Positions 23,060-30,042 of a stretch of 34,586 nucleotides of DNA are shown here, in pieces. Source of the DNA: a virus; IMG/VR virus record IMGVR_UViG_3300027869_000167, positions 1 through 34,586 of that record. The stretch is one strand, 5' to 3'. The notes beneath the pieces are model-generated. The model was not told where the DNA came from. It did no database searches and saw nothing but the letters and a program-made list of their open reading frames with translations. The stretch's first letter is position 1, and every line of letters begins with the position of its first letter. Position numbers and translations under genes: made by a program.

Positions 23060-23079
23060 GGGAAATAAACCGCCCGCCG

Positions 23080-23114
23080 AAATCTATACATTTGAATTCC
23101 AAATCTATACATTT
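23080..23114. repeat. Two exact 14-bp direct repeats spaced 21 bp
   Basis: AAATCTATACATTT occurs at 23080-23093 and again at 23101-23114, an exact copy offset by 21 bp (two turns of the helix), in an AT-rich island of GC-rich DNA. It lies between the capsid hairpin and the gene at 23167. Such spacing suits a protein that binds twice on one face of DNA, or tandem -10-like sites. The rest of this 162-nt gap holds the hairpin and an AAAGTCGAGG-like run at 23128. Confidence 0.5.
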
Positions 23115-23166
23115 CGTCCCTTCCGATTAAAGTCGAGGGAAGGCAGGGGCCAATCAATCCAAACCA

Positions 23167-23622
23167 ATGCGCTTTAACGTTTACGACAATACGTTGCTCG
23201 TCGGCGGTGTGTCACTTCCCCCGCAGAGCTTTAGTGGCTCCAGCGCGGTTGATGGCTCGTCCGTCAACACGGCCGGCTATGACAACGCCGCGATCCACGC
23301 CTACGGCGCGGAAACGTCGGGTTCTCCCTCTGCCGCGACGCTCGTCGTCACGTTGCAGGAATCGGCGAACGGCACCAGCGGCTGGGCGAACGCGCTCGAC
23401 AACACCGGCACGGTGATCGGATTCACCCTCAACTGTGAATCTGCAGCGGCCGAGAACGTCGCCCGCATCGAAGGCCTCAACCTTAATCGGAAGCAGTACC
23501 TTCGGGCGGTCATCACGCCGGCGTTCACTGGCGGCTCGTCTCCCGCGATCCTCGGTTTCGCCGAGATCGTCTTGGGCAACGCCGAGCAGAAGCCGGTCGA
23601 CACGTCGACTTCGAACACGTAG
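23167..23622 (+). CDS. Probable capsid decoration or minor head protein
   Basis: A 151-residue beta-rich protein directly after the major capsid protein. Segments AGYDNAAIHAYGAETSG, ATLVVTLQESANGTSGWANA, NVARIEGLNL and KQYLRAVITPAFTGG are typical of small proteins that sit between capsid and connectors, usually decoration proteins. It has its own hairpins on both sides and is preceded by the direct repeats at 23080-23114. The decoration role is inferred from place and fold style. Confidence 0.6.
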   Translation: MRFNVYDNTLLVGGVSLPPQSFSGSSAVDGSSVNTAGYDNAAIHAYGAETSGSPSAATLVVTLQESANGTSGWANALDNTGTVIGFTLNCESAAAENVARIEGLNLNRKQYLRAVITPAFTGGSSPAILGFAEIVLGNAEQKPVDTSTSNT

Positions 23623-23638
23623 TTCGAACCTTCGTTCC

Positions 23639-23686
23639 CGTGGCTCTTCCGGTGAGGTAAGAGCCACGACACGAGGGAATCCCTCG
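23639..23686 (+). terminator. Tandem hairpins after the decoration gene
   Basis: CGTGGCTCTT (23639-23648) pairs perfectly with AAGAGCCACG (23659-23668) around a 10-nt loop. Then CGAGGG (23672-23677) pairs with CCCTCG (23681-23686) around AAT. They end 7 nt before the ATG at 23694 and lack T-runs. They could end part of the capsid transcripts, stabilise them, or lower translation of the connector gene. Confidence 0.45.
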
Positions 23687-23693
23687 ACATTTC

Positions 23694-24560
23694 ATGGCAG
23701 AAAAAATCGCGCCGTATGCGCTCACAACCTTGCAAAGGGTCAAAGATCGGCTGGATATTGTGATCGATGACGCTGATCCCGTGCTTACGAGGATGATTAA
23801 TGGCGCTTCCGATTTCATCGAGCGCGAGTGCGGCAAGACCGGTCTCGAAGCCTATCCGAACGACGGCCACTTTGTTCAGAAGACATACACGAATGAGGTC
23901 TACACCGCGCAGGGTAGGAAGCAGCAGCGCCTTGTGCTGCGCAATGCGCCGGTGACCTATCTCATCGTCACAGGAAATCTCACGCAGGGATCGGCGTCAG
24001 TCACGGTCGCTCCCTACACGGGCATCGTCGCGGGGATGCCACTCTACAACATTCAGGGTCTCTTTCCGCAGGGAACCACCGTGCAAAGCGTCGGTTCAAA
24101 CGGCGCGCTCACGATGAGCCAGCCGGCGAGCGTCACGCAGACAGGGGCGGTATTCGAGATCTCCGGGCTCATCTCGTTCCAATGGCGCGCCGGCACCCCG
24201 AGCAATCCGAACTGGACCGATTTTATCCAGGACCAATTCGAGCTCGACCAGCAGGGAAGAGCAGGCATCGTTCGCGTGTACGGCTCGATTCCCGGACTAT
24301 ACAACAACATGATTCGTGCGACCTATGTCGCGGGCTTTCCGGTTGACTGGCAGAACGCCGGCAACGGTTCCACGCACCAGCTTCCGTCCGATCTCACGAA
24401 CCTGTGCGAGAACATTGTGGTCCGGATTTACAAACGGCGACAGCTTGAAGGTAAAGCAAGCGAAGCGATCCAGGGTGCGACAACCTCCTGGCGTGATGCC
24501 CTTGATGCTTTTGACCGGAACGTAATCAATAATTACCGCCGCGCCGGCAACATTTTCTAA
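23694..24560 (+). CDS. Head-tail connector, gp6-like
   Basis: A 288-residue protein. Its N-terminus, ALTTLQRVKDRLDIVIDDAD then MINGASDFIERECGK, matches the gp6-type adaptor fold that binds under the portal. A beta insertion at about residues 95-160 is an extra domain. The C-terminal helices (LTNLCENIVVRIYKRRQLEG) complete the fold. It is longer than plain gp6 (about 100 residues) because of the insertion. The next gene is the gp10-like one, as expected. Confidence 0.8.
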   Translation: MAEKIAPYALTTLQRVKDRLDIVIDDADPVLTRMINGASDFIERECGKTGLEAYPNDGHFVQKTYTNEVYTAQGRKQQRLVLRNAPVTYLIVTGNLTQGSASVTVAPYTGIVAGMPLYNIQGLFPQGTTVQSVGSNGALTMSQPASVTQTGAVFEISGLISFQWRAGTPSNPNWTDFIQDQFELDQQGRAGIVRVYGSIPGLYNNMIRATYVAGFPVDWQNAGNGSTHQLPSDLTNLCENIVVRIYKRRQLEGKASEAIQGATTSWRDALDAFDRNVINNYRRAGNIF

Positions 24561-24565
24561 TTTCC

Positions 24566-25036
24566 ATGCCCGGTGCCACATTCTCAATCTCAATACCCAA
24601 CCTTCCGGCGCTGCAAGCCGCACTCGCGAACTATCCTTCGATCTCCCAGCCGATCATCCAGAGGGCGGTCGTCGCCGCGCAGGCGATCCTCGCAAAGTTC
24701 ACGACGGCCGCAACTGTTCCCGTAAAGACCGGATACCTGGTTCAGAACTGGGCGTTCGAAGTGGGGAACCTCCAGGCGCGATGGTATCCGCGCGCGAGCT
24801 ATGCGCCGTACGTCGAATTCGGGACCGGGCCGCACGAGATCAAGGCCGTGAACAAGAAAGTGCTCGCGAACGTGCAGACCGGGCAGATATTCGGCCCAGT
24901 CGTGCATCATCCCGGCACAAAGGCCAACCCCTTCATGGAGCGAATCGTTGCCGCTTCGCAGCCGGACATCGAGACGCTATTCCTTCAAGCAATGGATCAA
25001 GTAAATGAGGCAATCGCCTCGCAAGCCAATGGGTAA
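24566..25036 (+). CDS. HK97 gp10-like tail completion protein
   Basis: A 156-residue protein with the family hallmarks: VPVKTGYLVQNW, then RASYAPYVEFGTGPHEI, and HHPGTKANPFMERI near the C-terminus. These proteins sit at the head-tail junction and finish the neck or tail end. It starts 5 nt after the connector and overlaps the next gene by 8 nt, so the neck genes are coupled. Confidence 0.85.
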   Translation: MPGATFSISIPNLPALQAALANYPSISQPIIQRAVVAAQAILAKFTTAATVPVKTGYLVQNWAFEVGNLQARWYPRASYAPYVEFGTGPHEIKAVNKKVLANVQTGQIFGPVVHHPGTKANPFMERIVAASQPDIETLFLQAMDQVNEAIASQANG

Positions 25037-25493
25037 CACCTTCGCTCAAAATCTCAAGCAGGCGATCGTAAACGACATTCAGTCTCTCGTCTCGTCTGGC
25101 GTGCTCGGGTCCGTGGCGACCGACGATTTCACGAAGCTCAACCCACTTAACCGGACGTGGGGGAAATTCCCCGCGGCGCTCGTGATCCCGCCAACTGTCG
25201 GCGCCTCGGAATACGAGGATGTGGTAACGAACCTCCGGGAATACACCTGGTACATCATGATCGTGACGACGCCCGACAATCTCCCCAAAAACGATCCGAC
25301 CTACCTTGAGGGGCTCATTGACAATGTGCTCCAGGTGTTTGATAACGACGTCACGCTTCAAGGAATGGCCGTCGGAGGCGTGAATCCCGCGATCCTCGAC
25401 CCGCCCGGGCCTGTGAGTAGCGGGGCAGTGACATATGTCACTGCGTACGTCACAATTAAGGCACGTGCTCTTGTTCCCGCCGCCGTTCAATAA
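25029..25493 (+). CDS. Tail terminator or neck protein with a replaced 3' end
   Basis: A 154-residue protein in the tail-terminator position (after gp10-like, before the tube). It has an N-terminal helix (NTFAQNLKQAIVNDIQSLVS) and a beta core (YTWYIMIVTTPDNLP, TYVTAYVTIKARAL). The frame is open to 25005, but the ATG at 25029 in the overlap is preferred. The last codons (ALVPAAVQ) reappear, with only synonymous changes, at the end of the HNH gene at 25508. Here they use T-ending codons (GCT CTT GTT) where most of the gene uses C and G, which suggests this 3' end came in with the endonuclease gene. Confidence 0.75.
   Translation: MGNTFAQNLKQAIVNDIQSLVSSGVLGSVATDDFTKLNPLNRTWGKFPAALVIPPTVGASEYEDVVTNLREYTWYIMIVTTPDNLPKNDPTYLEGLIDNVLQVFDNDVTLQGMAVGGVNPAILDPPGPVSSGAVTYVTAYVTIKARALVPAAVQ
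25425..25444. repeat. Perfect 20-bp palindrome
   Basis: GCAGTGACATATGTCACTGC equals its own reverse complement. It lies in the coding end of the tail terminator gene, about 30 bp before the repeated ALVPAAVQ codons and about 65 bp before the HNH gene. By chance one expects roughly 0.03 such sites in a window this size. It may mark the homing or regulatory site; see findings. Confidence 0.6.
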
Positions 25494-25507
25494 CTTACTC
25501 CAACTAA

Positions 25508-26113
25508 ATGCACGCTTCATCTCTCAAAGAACAAATACCGTGGAATAGGGGACTGCGCGGAGTTTACAAACATTCGGCGGAATCGAAAGCGAAAATAAGT
25601 TTCGCACTTGCAGGACGTCCGTGTTCTGAAGCGACGCGCGCGAAGATTCGAGCAGCCCAACTCGGTAAGTTTATTCCCCAGAGCTCGCGCGACAAGATGA
25701 GCATAGCTAAAAAGGGGCATCCCGCGTGGAATCGTGGCATTACATACCCTGAAACCGTCCGCGCAAGGATGAGTATCGGCAGTCAAGGCAAGAACGCCGG
25801 TTCAAAGCACTGGAATTGGCAGGGCGGTAAGACCCCCATCGGCCGCCTTATCCGGGATTCTGCACAATACAGGAAATGGCGCGAAGCGGTGCTCAAACGT
25901 GATGATTATCGATGCTTTGATTGTGGCCAACGGGGCGGAGAATTAGAAGCACATCACATCTACTCATTCGCTGAATACCCGCGTCTTCGTTTTGAGCTGG
26001 AAAACGGGATCACCTTGTGTATATCGTGTCATAGACAAACCCCCAATTTCGGGCGAAGATTATACGGAAGACAATATCCATCAAAGGCCCTCGTCCCGGC
26101 CGCCGTGCAATAA
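25508..26113 (+). CDS. HNH homing endonuclease with a captured C-terminus
   Basis: A 201-residue free-standing homing endonuclease. NUMOD3-like repeats are SAESKAKISFALAGR and SEATRAKIRAAQLGK, with more up to residue 95. The HNH domain is RDDYRCFDCG (Cys136, Cys139), LEAHHIYSF (His149, His150) and ENGITLCISCHRQ (Asn166, Cys171, Cys174). The HNH fold ends near residue 178. The last eight residues (ALVPAAVQ) copy the end of the upstream tail gene; here the codons GCC CTC GTC CCG GCC GCC GTG CAA follow the phage's usual choice. This looks like the original tail-gene end, now read as part of the nuclease. Confidence 0.9.
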   Translation: MHASSLKEQIPWNRGLRGVYKHSAESKAKISFALAGRPCSEATRAKIRAAQLGKFIPQSSRDKMSIAKKGHPAWNRGITYPETVRARMSIGSQGKNAGSKHWNWQGGKTPIGRLIRDSAQYRKWREAVLKRDDYRCFDCGQRGGELEAHHIYSFAEYPRLRFELENGITLCISCHRQTPNFGRRLYGRQYPSKALVPAAVQ

Positions 26114-26157
26114 ATTAACCCACCATATCTTTGAACATTCCGAACACAGAAAACAAA

Positions 26158-26379
26158 ATGATGGATCAGCCGAACGTCGAGCAGAAAGACGTGCAGCCGA
26201 GCTTCGCGCGCGCCGCATCGGTGCTCGAGAACGATTATTTCTATCCCGAAGCGAACGGGTATCAGGCGATCACGATCCGCGCGGCGACCCGCGAGGACGC
26301 GCACGCCATCTATCTTGCAAAACGGAAACCGGTGACGCCGGAGGAAAAGGTCGGTGAATCAGAAACCAATAACGAATAA
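26158..26379 (+). CDS. Small acidic protein before the tail tube
   Basis: A 73-residue soluble protein (EQKDVQPSFARAASVLENDY, then GYQAITIRAATREDAHAIYL). The central part may be a small alpha/beta fold. An upstream TTG at 26131 would add 9 residues; the ATG at 26158 with the A-rich CAGAAAACAAAATG context is chosen. It sits 2 nt before the tail tube gene, so a neck or tail role is likely but unproven. Confidence 0.5.
   Translation: MMDQPNVEQKDVQPSFARAASVLENDYFYPEANGYQAITIRAATREDAHAIYLAKRKPVTPEEKVGESETNNE
26344..26353 (+). promoter_or_regulatory. Variant AAAAGGTCGG upstream motif
   Basis: AAAAGGTCGG, core 33 nt before the ATG at 26382, inside the end of the previous gene. It differs from the main motif at its last bases, so it may be a weaker copy or chance. 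Confidence 0.25.
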
Positions 26380-26381
26380 CT

Positions 26382-27386
26382 ATGTCAGTAAAAGGAATCG
26401 GGCGGCGGTTCAGCATCGGCATCGCAAAGGAATCGTCCCGCGGCACTGCTCAATCGTCGGCCAATCATTGGCTTCCGTTCAGTGACGCATCGATCGATGA
26501 GAAGTTCGAGAACGTCACCCAGGACGAGGCCTACGGCATCATCGAAGATTCGGTAGGGCAGTTCCGCACGAAAAACTGGGCGGAGGGAACGCTTAAAGTT
26601 CCGGTGACGGATCTCAGCCTGCCGCTCATCTTCTACGCGATGTTCGGCGCGAGCGCCGATGCCACGCACTCGGGCGAGTCCGCCGTCTACGACCACACGG
26701 CCACCGTGGCCGAATCAGCGCAGCACCAGTCCCTCACACTGTTCATCCACGATCCGCTGTCGGGTGTCGACTACTCCCACGCATTGGGTGTCATCCACAA
26801 GCTGGACCTCGACGTCGAACTGAAGAAGTTCGCGGAGCTCTCGCTTTCCGTGAAAGCCCTCAAGGGCGTCTCGCAGTCGTCGTTCAGCCCGTCCATCGCC
26901 TCGGAGAATCGCTTCCTCCCGCAGTACATGAAGTTCAAGTACGCGACCTCGGTTTCCGGATTGAGCGGCGCGACCGCGATCGCCCTCAAGTCCTTTAAGC
27001 TCTCCGTCGACGCGAATATCGAGGATGACGATGTCCTCGGAAGCATCGCGCCGATCGACTATCTCAACAAGGAGTTCAAGGTCGAAGGATCGCTTGAGGC
27101 CATCTGGCAGAACGAGTCCGACTTCAAGACCGTCGCGCTCGCGACGCCGAACGTGCCCCAGGCGCTTTCGATCGTCCTCCAAAACACGGACGTGTCTATC
27201 GGCACCGTTCCATCACACCCGACCGTGAACATCACTCTCGATCAGTGCTACTTCACGGCCATCAGCAGACCGATCAAGGTCAAGGATCTCGTATACCAAA
27301 CGATCAAGTTCAAGGCGACGTATTCAACGGCAAATTCGGAGATGTTGAACATCGTCACGACGAACACCGCGGCGACGAGCGCCTAG
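26382..27386 (+). CDS. Major tail tube protein
   Basis: A 334-residue beta-rich protein placed between the neck genes and the tail chaperones, where siphophages encode the tube. It has a conserved-looking start (GIGRRFSIGIAKESSRGTAQ), a TEGTL-like region (RTKNWAEGTLKVPV), and repeated beta segments such as HKLDLDVELKKFAELSLSVK and ALKSFKLSVDANIEDDDVLG that recall the tube fold. It is longer than minimal tube proteins and may carry an extra domain. The call rests on gene order and fold style. Confidence 0.75.
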   Translation: MSVKGIGRRFSIGIAKESSRGTAQSSANHWLPFSDASIDEKFENVTQDEAYGIIEDSVGQFRTKNWAEGTLKVPVTDLSLPLIFYAMFGASADATHSGESAVYDHTATVAESAQHQSLTLFIHDPLSGVDYSHALGVIHKLDLDVELKKFAELSLSVKALKGVSQSSFSPSIASENRFLPQYMKFKYATSVSGLSGATAIALKSFKLSVDANIEDDDVLGSIAPIDYLNKEFKVEGSLEAIWQNESDFKTVALATPNVPQALSIVLQNTDVSIGTVPSHPTVNITLDQCYFTAISRPIKVKDLVYQTIKFKATYSTANSEMLNIVTTNTAATSA

Positions 27387-27408
27387 TCACAAACAAATCC
27401 TCACCAAA

Positions 27409-27708
27409 ATGTCAGAACGCAAAACAAATACAGTCACCACGCCATCCAACCATGCCGTCGAGCTCAAGGATTACATCACTGCCGGCGAATTCCTCGATTT
27501 GAACGAGGAAAGCGAGAAGAGCGGCCTCACAAAGACGGCACTCGCGAAGAAGATCCTGGAGCTTGCCGTCGTCTCTATCGACGGCGCGAAAGAGAATATT
27601 CCCTCGGCGATCCGTGAGCTTCCGATCGCGGATTACACCTTCCTTCAGCAGGAGATCAAGAAATTGATCGAGGGAAATTTTACGGTGGCGAAGAATCCCC
27701 AGAACTGA
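27409..27708 (+). CDS. Tail assembly chaperone, G-like
   Basis: A 99-residue helical protein between tail tube and tape measure, the fixed place for the lambda G-type chaperone. It contains NHAVELKDYITAGEFLDLNE, LTKTALAKKILELAVVSIDG and LQQEIKKLIEGNF. It helps assemble the tail around the tape measure. Most ribosomes stop at 27706; some should slip at 27675-27681 to make the longer form. No Shine-Dalgarno sequence is present before the ATG. Confidence 0.8.
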   Translation: MSERKTNTVTTPSNHAVELKDYITAGEFLDLNEESEKSGLTKTALAKKILELAVVSIDGAKENIPSAIRELPIADYTFLQQEIKKLIEGNFTVAKNPQN

Positions 27709-27893
27709 TCTGGCGCGAGTTCTTCGCACAAGGCCGCGCGTACCTTTCACCCGAACTGAAGGGCGTCATGCTCGCCCGCGAGATGGGCTGGACGTGGGAA
27801 GAGTACCGCGCCCAGCCTCAATGGTTCGTCATGAACCATCTCTTCATGCTGCAAAGCGAAGCGGAAGAGGCCAATCGCAGATCAAAGGGGTGA
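27409..27893 (+). CDS. Frameshifted tail assembly chaperone, GT-like
   Basis: A -1 frameshift at 27681 joins the first 91 codons to a second frame without its own early start, giving a 161-residue product that ends TGA at 27891-27893. The added part reads ESPELIWREFFAQG, LARELGW-like LAREMGWTWEEYRAQPQWF and NHLFMLQSEAEEANRR, with the WTWEEYRAQP block common in T-type chaperones. The slip site A_AAT_TTT (27675-27681) is a canonical XXXYYYZ heptamer in the correct frame. This matches the conserved lambda G/GT plan. Confidence 0.8.
27675..27681 (+). promoter_or_regulatory. Ribosomal -1 slippery site A_AAT_TTT
   Basis: In the chaperone frame the codons are GGA AAT TTT ACG, so AAATTTT lies across codons as X XXY YYZ. 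After slippage the ribosome reads AAA TTT TAC GGT GGC and stays open to 27890. It lies 25 nt before the zero-frame stop. I did not identify a stimulatory stem with confidence. Confidence 0.75.
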
Positions 27894-27932
27894 CTTGCGC
27901 AATCGCCGCAACTATGGCTTAGTGAAGGGGTC

Positions 27933-27943
27933 AAAAGGTCGAA
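27933..27943 (+). promoter_or_regulatory. AAAAGGTCGAA upstream motif, copy 5
   Basis: AAAAGGTCGAA, core 29 nt before the ATG at 27966. The leader ends CAATTTCTCTAATG, almost identical to that before the zinc-ribbon gene at 4513. Confidence 0.45.
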
Positions 27944-27965
27944 AACCTGATAAGCAATTTCTCTA

Positions 27966-28205
27966 ATGTCAGAAAGCAACAAATGCCCCAATTGCAGTCA
28001 ATACAAGGTCCAAAGCATGAGCGCTTTGAAATGGATCGTGATTGCCATCGGCGCCTCCGCCATACTGGTCATCACGCTTCCTCTTGAACTCATATTGATT
28101 CCTGCCGCGATCGTTGCGGCGATAATACCCAGTGCGCGCGCCAATTATCACTGGTGCCGCAACTGCAAATGGTCGGATCGTGTCGTTTCGAAAGCTACGA
28201 ATTAA
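27966..28205 (+). CDS. Zinc-ribbon protein with a membrane hairpin between its halves
   Basis: A 79-residue protein with CPNC at residues 7-10 and WCRNCKWS near residues 63-69, forming four zinc ligands, separated by two hydrophobic helices (IVIAIGASAILVITL and LELILIPAAIVAAII). The membrane hairpin would bring the two halves of the zinc ribbon together. It sits between the tail chaperones and the tape measure, an interval seldom interrupted, and carries its own GGTCGAA-motif leader, so it looks like inserted cargo. Function unknown. Confidence 0.6.
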   Translation: MSESNKCPNCSQYKVQSMSALKWIVIAIGASAILVITLPLELILIPAAIVAAIIPSARANYHWCRNCKWSDRVVSKATN

Positions 28206-28226
28206 AGAACATCACCCGAACGCAAA

Positions 28227-30041
28227 ATGGCCGATTCTTCATCAGAGCTAGAGATTGTCATCTCCGCCATCGATGAAGCGTCGGCTTCTTTTGATGAGAT
28301 AAGCGAGTCGATGGCTCAGATGTCGGAATCGGCGAGCGCGGCGGCCACGCAGACCGATGACGCGATGGAGTCTGTCGGCCTCACCGTTAATCAGGTCACG
28401 GGCGAGATTCAGAACTCGCTTCTTTCGCAGCAAGAGTCTTTCGACCTCCTCACCCAAGTCATGCAGACGGACTCCGAGGAGATCCAGCAGCTCATTCTCG
28501 ACGAGGGAATTTCATTCCAAGAGGCCTCCGCCGTTGTGGAGGAGGCAAACGCCGAAATCGCATCCTCGTCGGAGGGCGCGGCTGCGCTCTCCAAGAGCAG
28601 CTTCACGACGATCGGTGTCGCCGCAGGCATCGCCTTCGCCGCGGTCTCAAGCGCGGTATCGAGTGCCATCTCCTCGGCCGAGCAGTGGGACCAGACCTCC
28701 GAGATCATCACGCAGGAGCTCCAAAACATAGGCTCTTCGATCCCGACGTCGCAGGTGCAGGCGTACGCCCAGCAGATCCAGTCAACGACCCTCTTCAGTC
28801 AGCAGCAGGCGCTCTCGGCCGAAGCGGTCGTCCTCGGCTTTTCCAACCTCGCGCCGAAATACCAGGAGCTTACGTCCCTTTCGGCCGACCTCGCGACGAA
28901 GATCCAGCAGTTCACGGGCTCTGCTACTGCCGATCTGCCCTCGGCGATGAAGATCCTCACGAATGCGCTGAACGATCCGGTTGCCGGCATCAACCAGCTT
29001 ATCCGTCAGGGCGGCGTCGCGCTTCCGGCGGCGACGGTCACTATGATCGAGAATCTCGCGAAAGCCGGCGACACGGCCGGTGCGGACGCGGTGATCCTGC
29101 AGGCGCTACAGGGCCAGGTGGGAGGGCTCGCGCAGGCAGCCGCCAATGCGCCCGGAGGCGGTCTCATCCAGCTTTCGAACCAGCTCACTGCGCTCGGGAC
29201 CACCATTGCGAACAGCGGGCTTCTTACCACGCTCGACGAGATCGCAAAGGATCTTACGCCGATCATCCAAGAGATCGGACAGTGGACATCGGAACATCCA
29301 AAGCTCACGGAAGCGATCGTTGCCGGCACCGTCGCATTTACCGCGCTTTTGGCTGTGCTTGCCGTGGTTGGCATTGTCGTCGCTGCCATCGGTTCCACGT
29401 TTGCCGCCGCGGCGGTTGCGATCGCGGCCGTCGTCGCCGTGATCGTCGGAGTCGTGATCTCGAATTGGGATCTCATTGCGAGCCATACCGAGACCGTCTG
29501 GAACGGCCTTTACACATTCTTCGTCGGCGGCTGGGAGCTGGAGATCAATCTCTTTAAGACGGCGCTCGATACGGTCATGACCGTCTGGAAAACCGCCTGG
29601 AATGACATCAGCTCGTTCCTTGGGAACATCTGGGCAACGATCCAGAACACCGTGAAGACCGGTGTCGATTATGTGATCAGCGCGATCAATGCATTCATCA
29701 ATGCGCTCGATGCGATCCATATTTCGATACCTTCGATTTCAATACCGGGTACGAAGCTCGCGACCCCATCGATCAACCTCGGCTTCAGCATCCCCGATAT
29801 TCCGATGCTCGCCGCCGGAGGATTCGTGACACAGCCGACGCTCGCACTCATCGGCGAGGCCGGACCCGAGGCGGTTGTCCCGCTTTCACAGATGGGCGGG
29901 GCCGGAACCGCCGGCCAGCAGATCGTTATCAACATCAACGGCGGCATTTTCCCGGCGGATCAGTCCGCGATCAAACAGATCGGGGACATGCTCGCAAAGT
30001 CGATCACGACGCAGCTCCGCGTGAAGAACTACGCCCTGTAA
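28227..30041 (+). CDS. Tape measure protein
   Basis: A 604-residue protein after the chaperones. An N-terminal helical part (ISAIDEASASFDEISESMAQ) is followed by long helical stretches, hydrophobic segments at about residues 130-150 and 365-410 (a Val/Ala/Ile-rich run), and a Gly-rich C-terminus with LIGEAGPEAVVPLSQMG, a motif typical of tape measures. The protein sets tail length; at about 0.15 nm per residue the tail would be near 90 nm. This is short for the class. No peptidase domain is visible in it. Confidence 0.88.
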   Translation: MADSSSELEIVISAIDEASASFDEISESMAQMSESASAAATQTDDAMESVGLTVNQVTGEIQNSLLSQQESFDLLTQVMQTDSEEIQQLILDEGISFQEASAVVEEANAEIASSSEGAAALSKSSFTTIGVAAGIAFAAVSSAVSSAISSAEQWDQTSEIITQELQNIGSSIPTSQVQAYAQQIQSTTLFSQQQALSAEAVVLGFSNLAPKYQELTSLSADLATKIQQFTGSATADLPSAMKILTNALNDPVAGINQLIRQGGVALPAATVTMIENLAKAGDTAGADAVILQALQGQVGGLAQAAANAPGGGLIQLSNQLTALGTTIANSGLLTTLDEIAKDLTPIIQEIGQWTSEHPKLTEAIVAGTVAFTALLAVLAVVGIVVAAIGSTFAAAAVAIAAVVAVIVGVVISNWDLIASHTETVWNGLYTFFVGGWELEINLFKTALDTVMTVWKTAWNDISSFLGNIWATIQNTVKTGVDYVISAINAFINALDAIHISIPSISIPGTKLATPSINLGFSIPDIPMLAAGGFVTQPTLALIGEAGPEAVVPLSQMGGAGTAGQQIVININGGIFPADQSAIKQIGDMLAKSITTQLRVKNYAL

Positions 30042-30042
30042 T

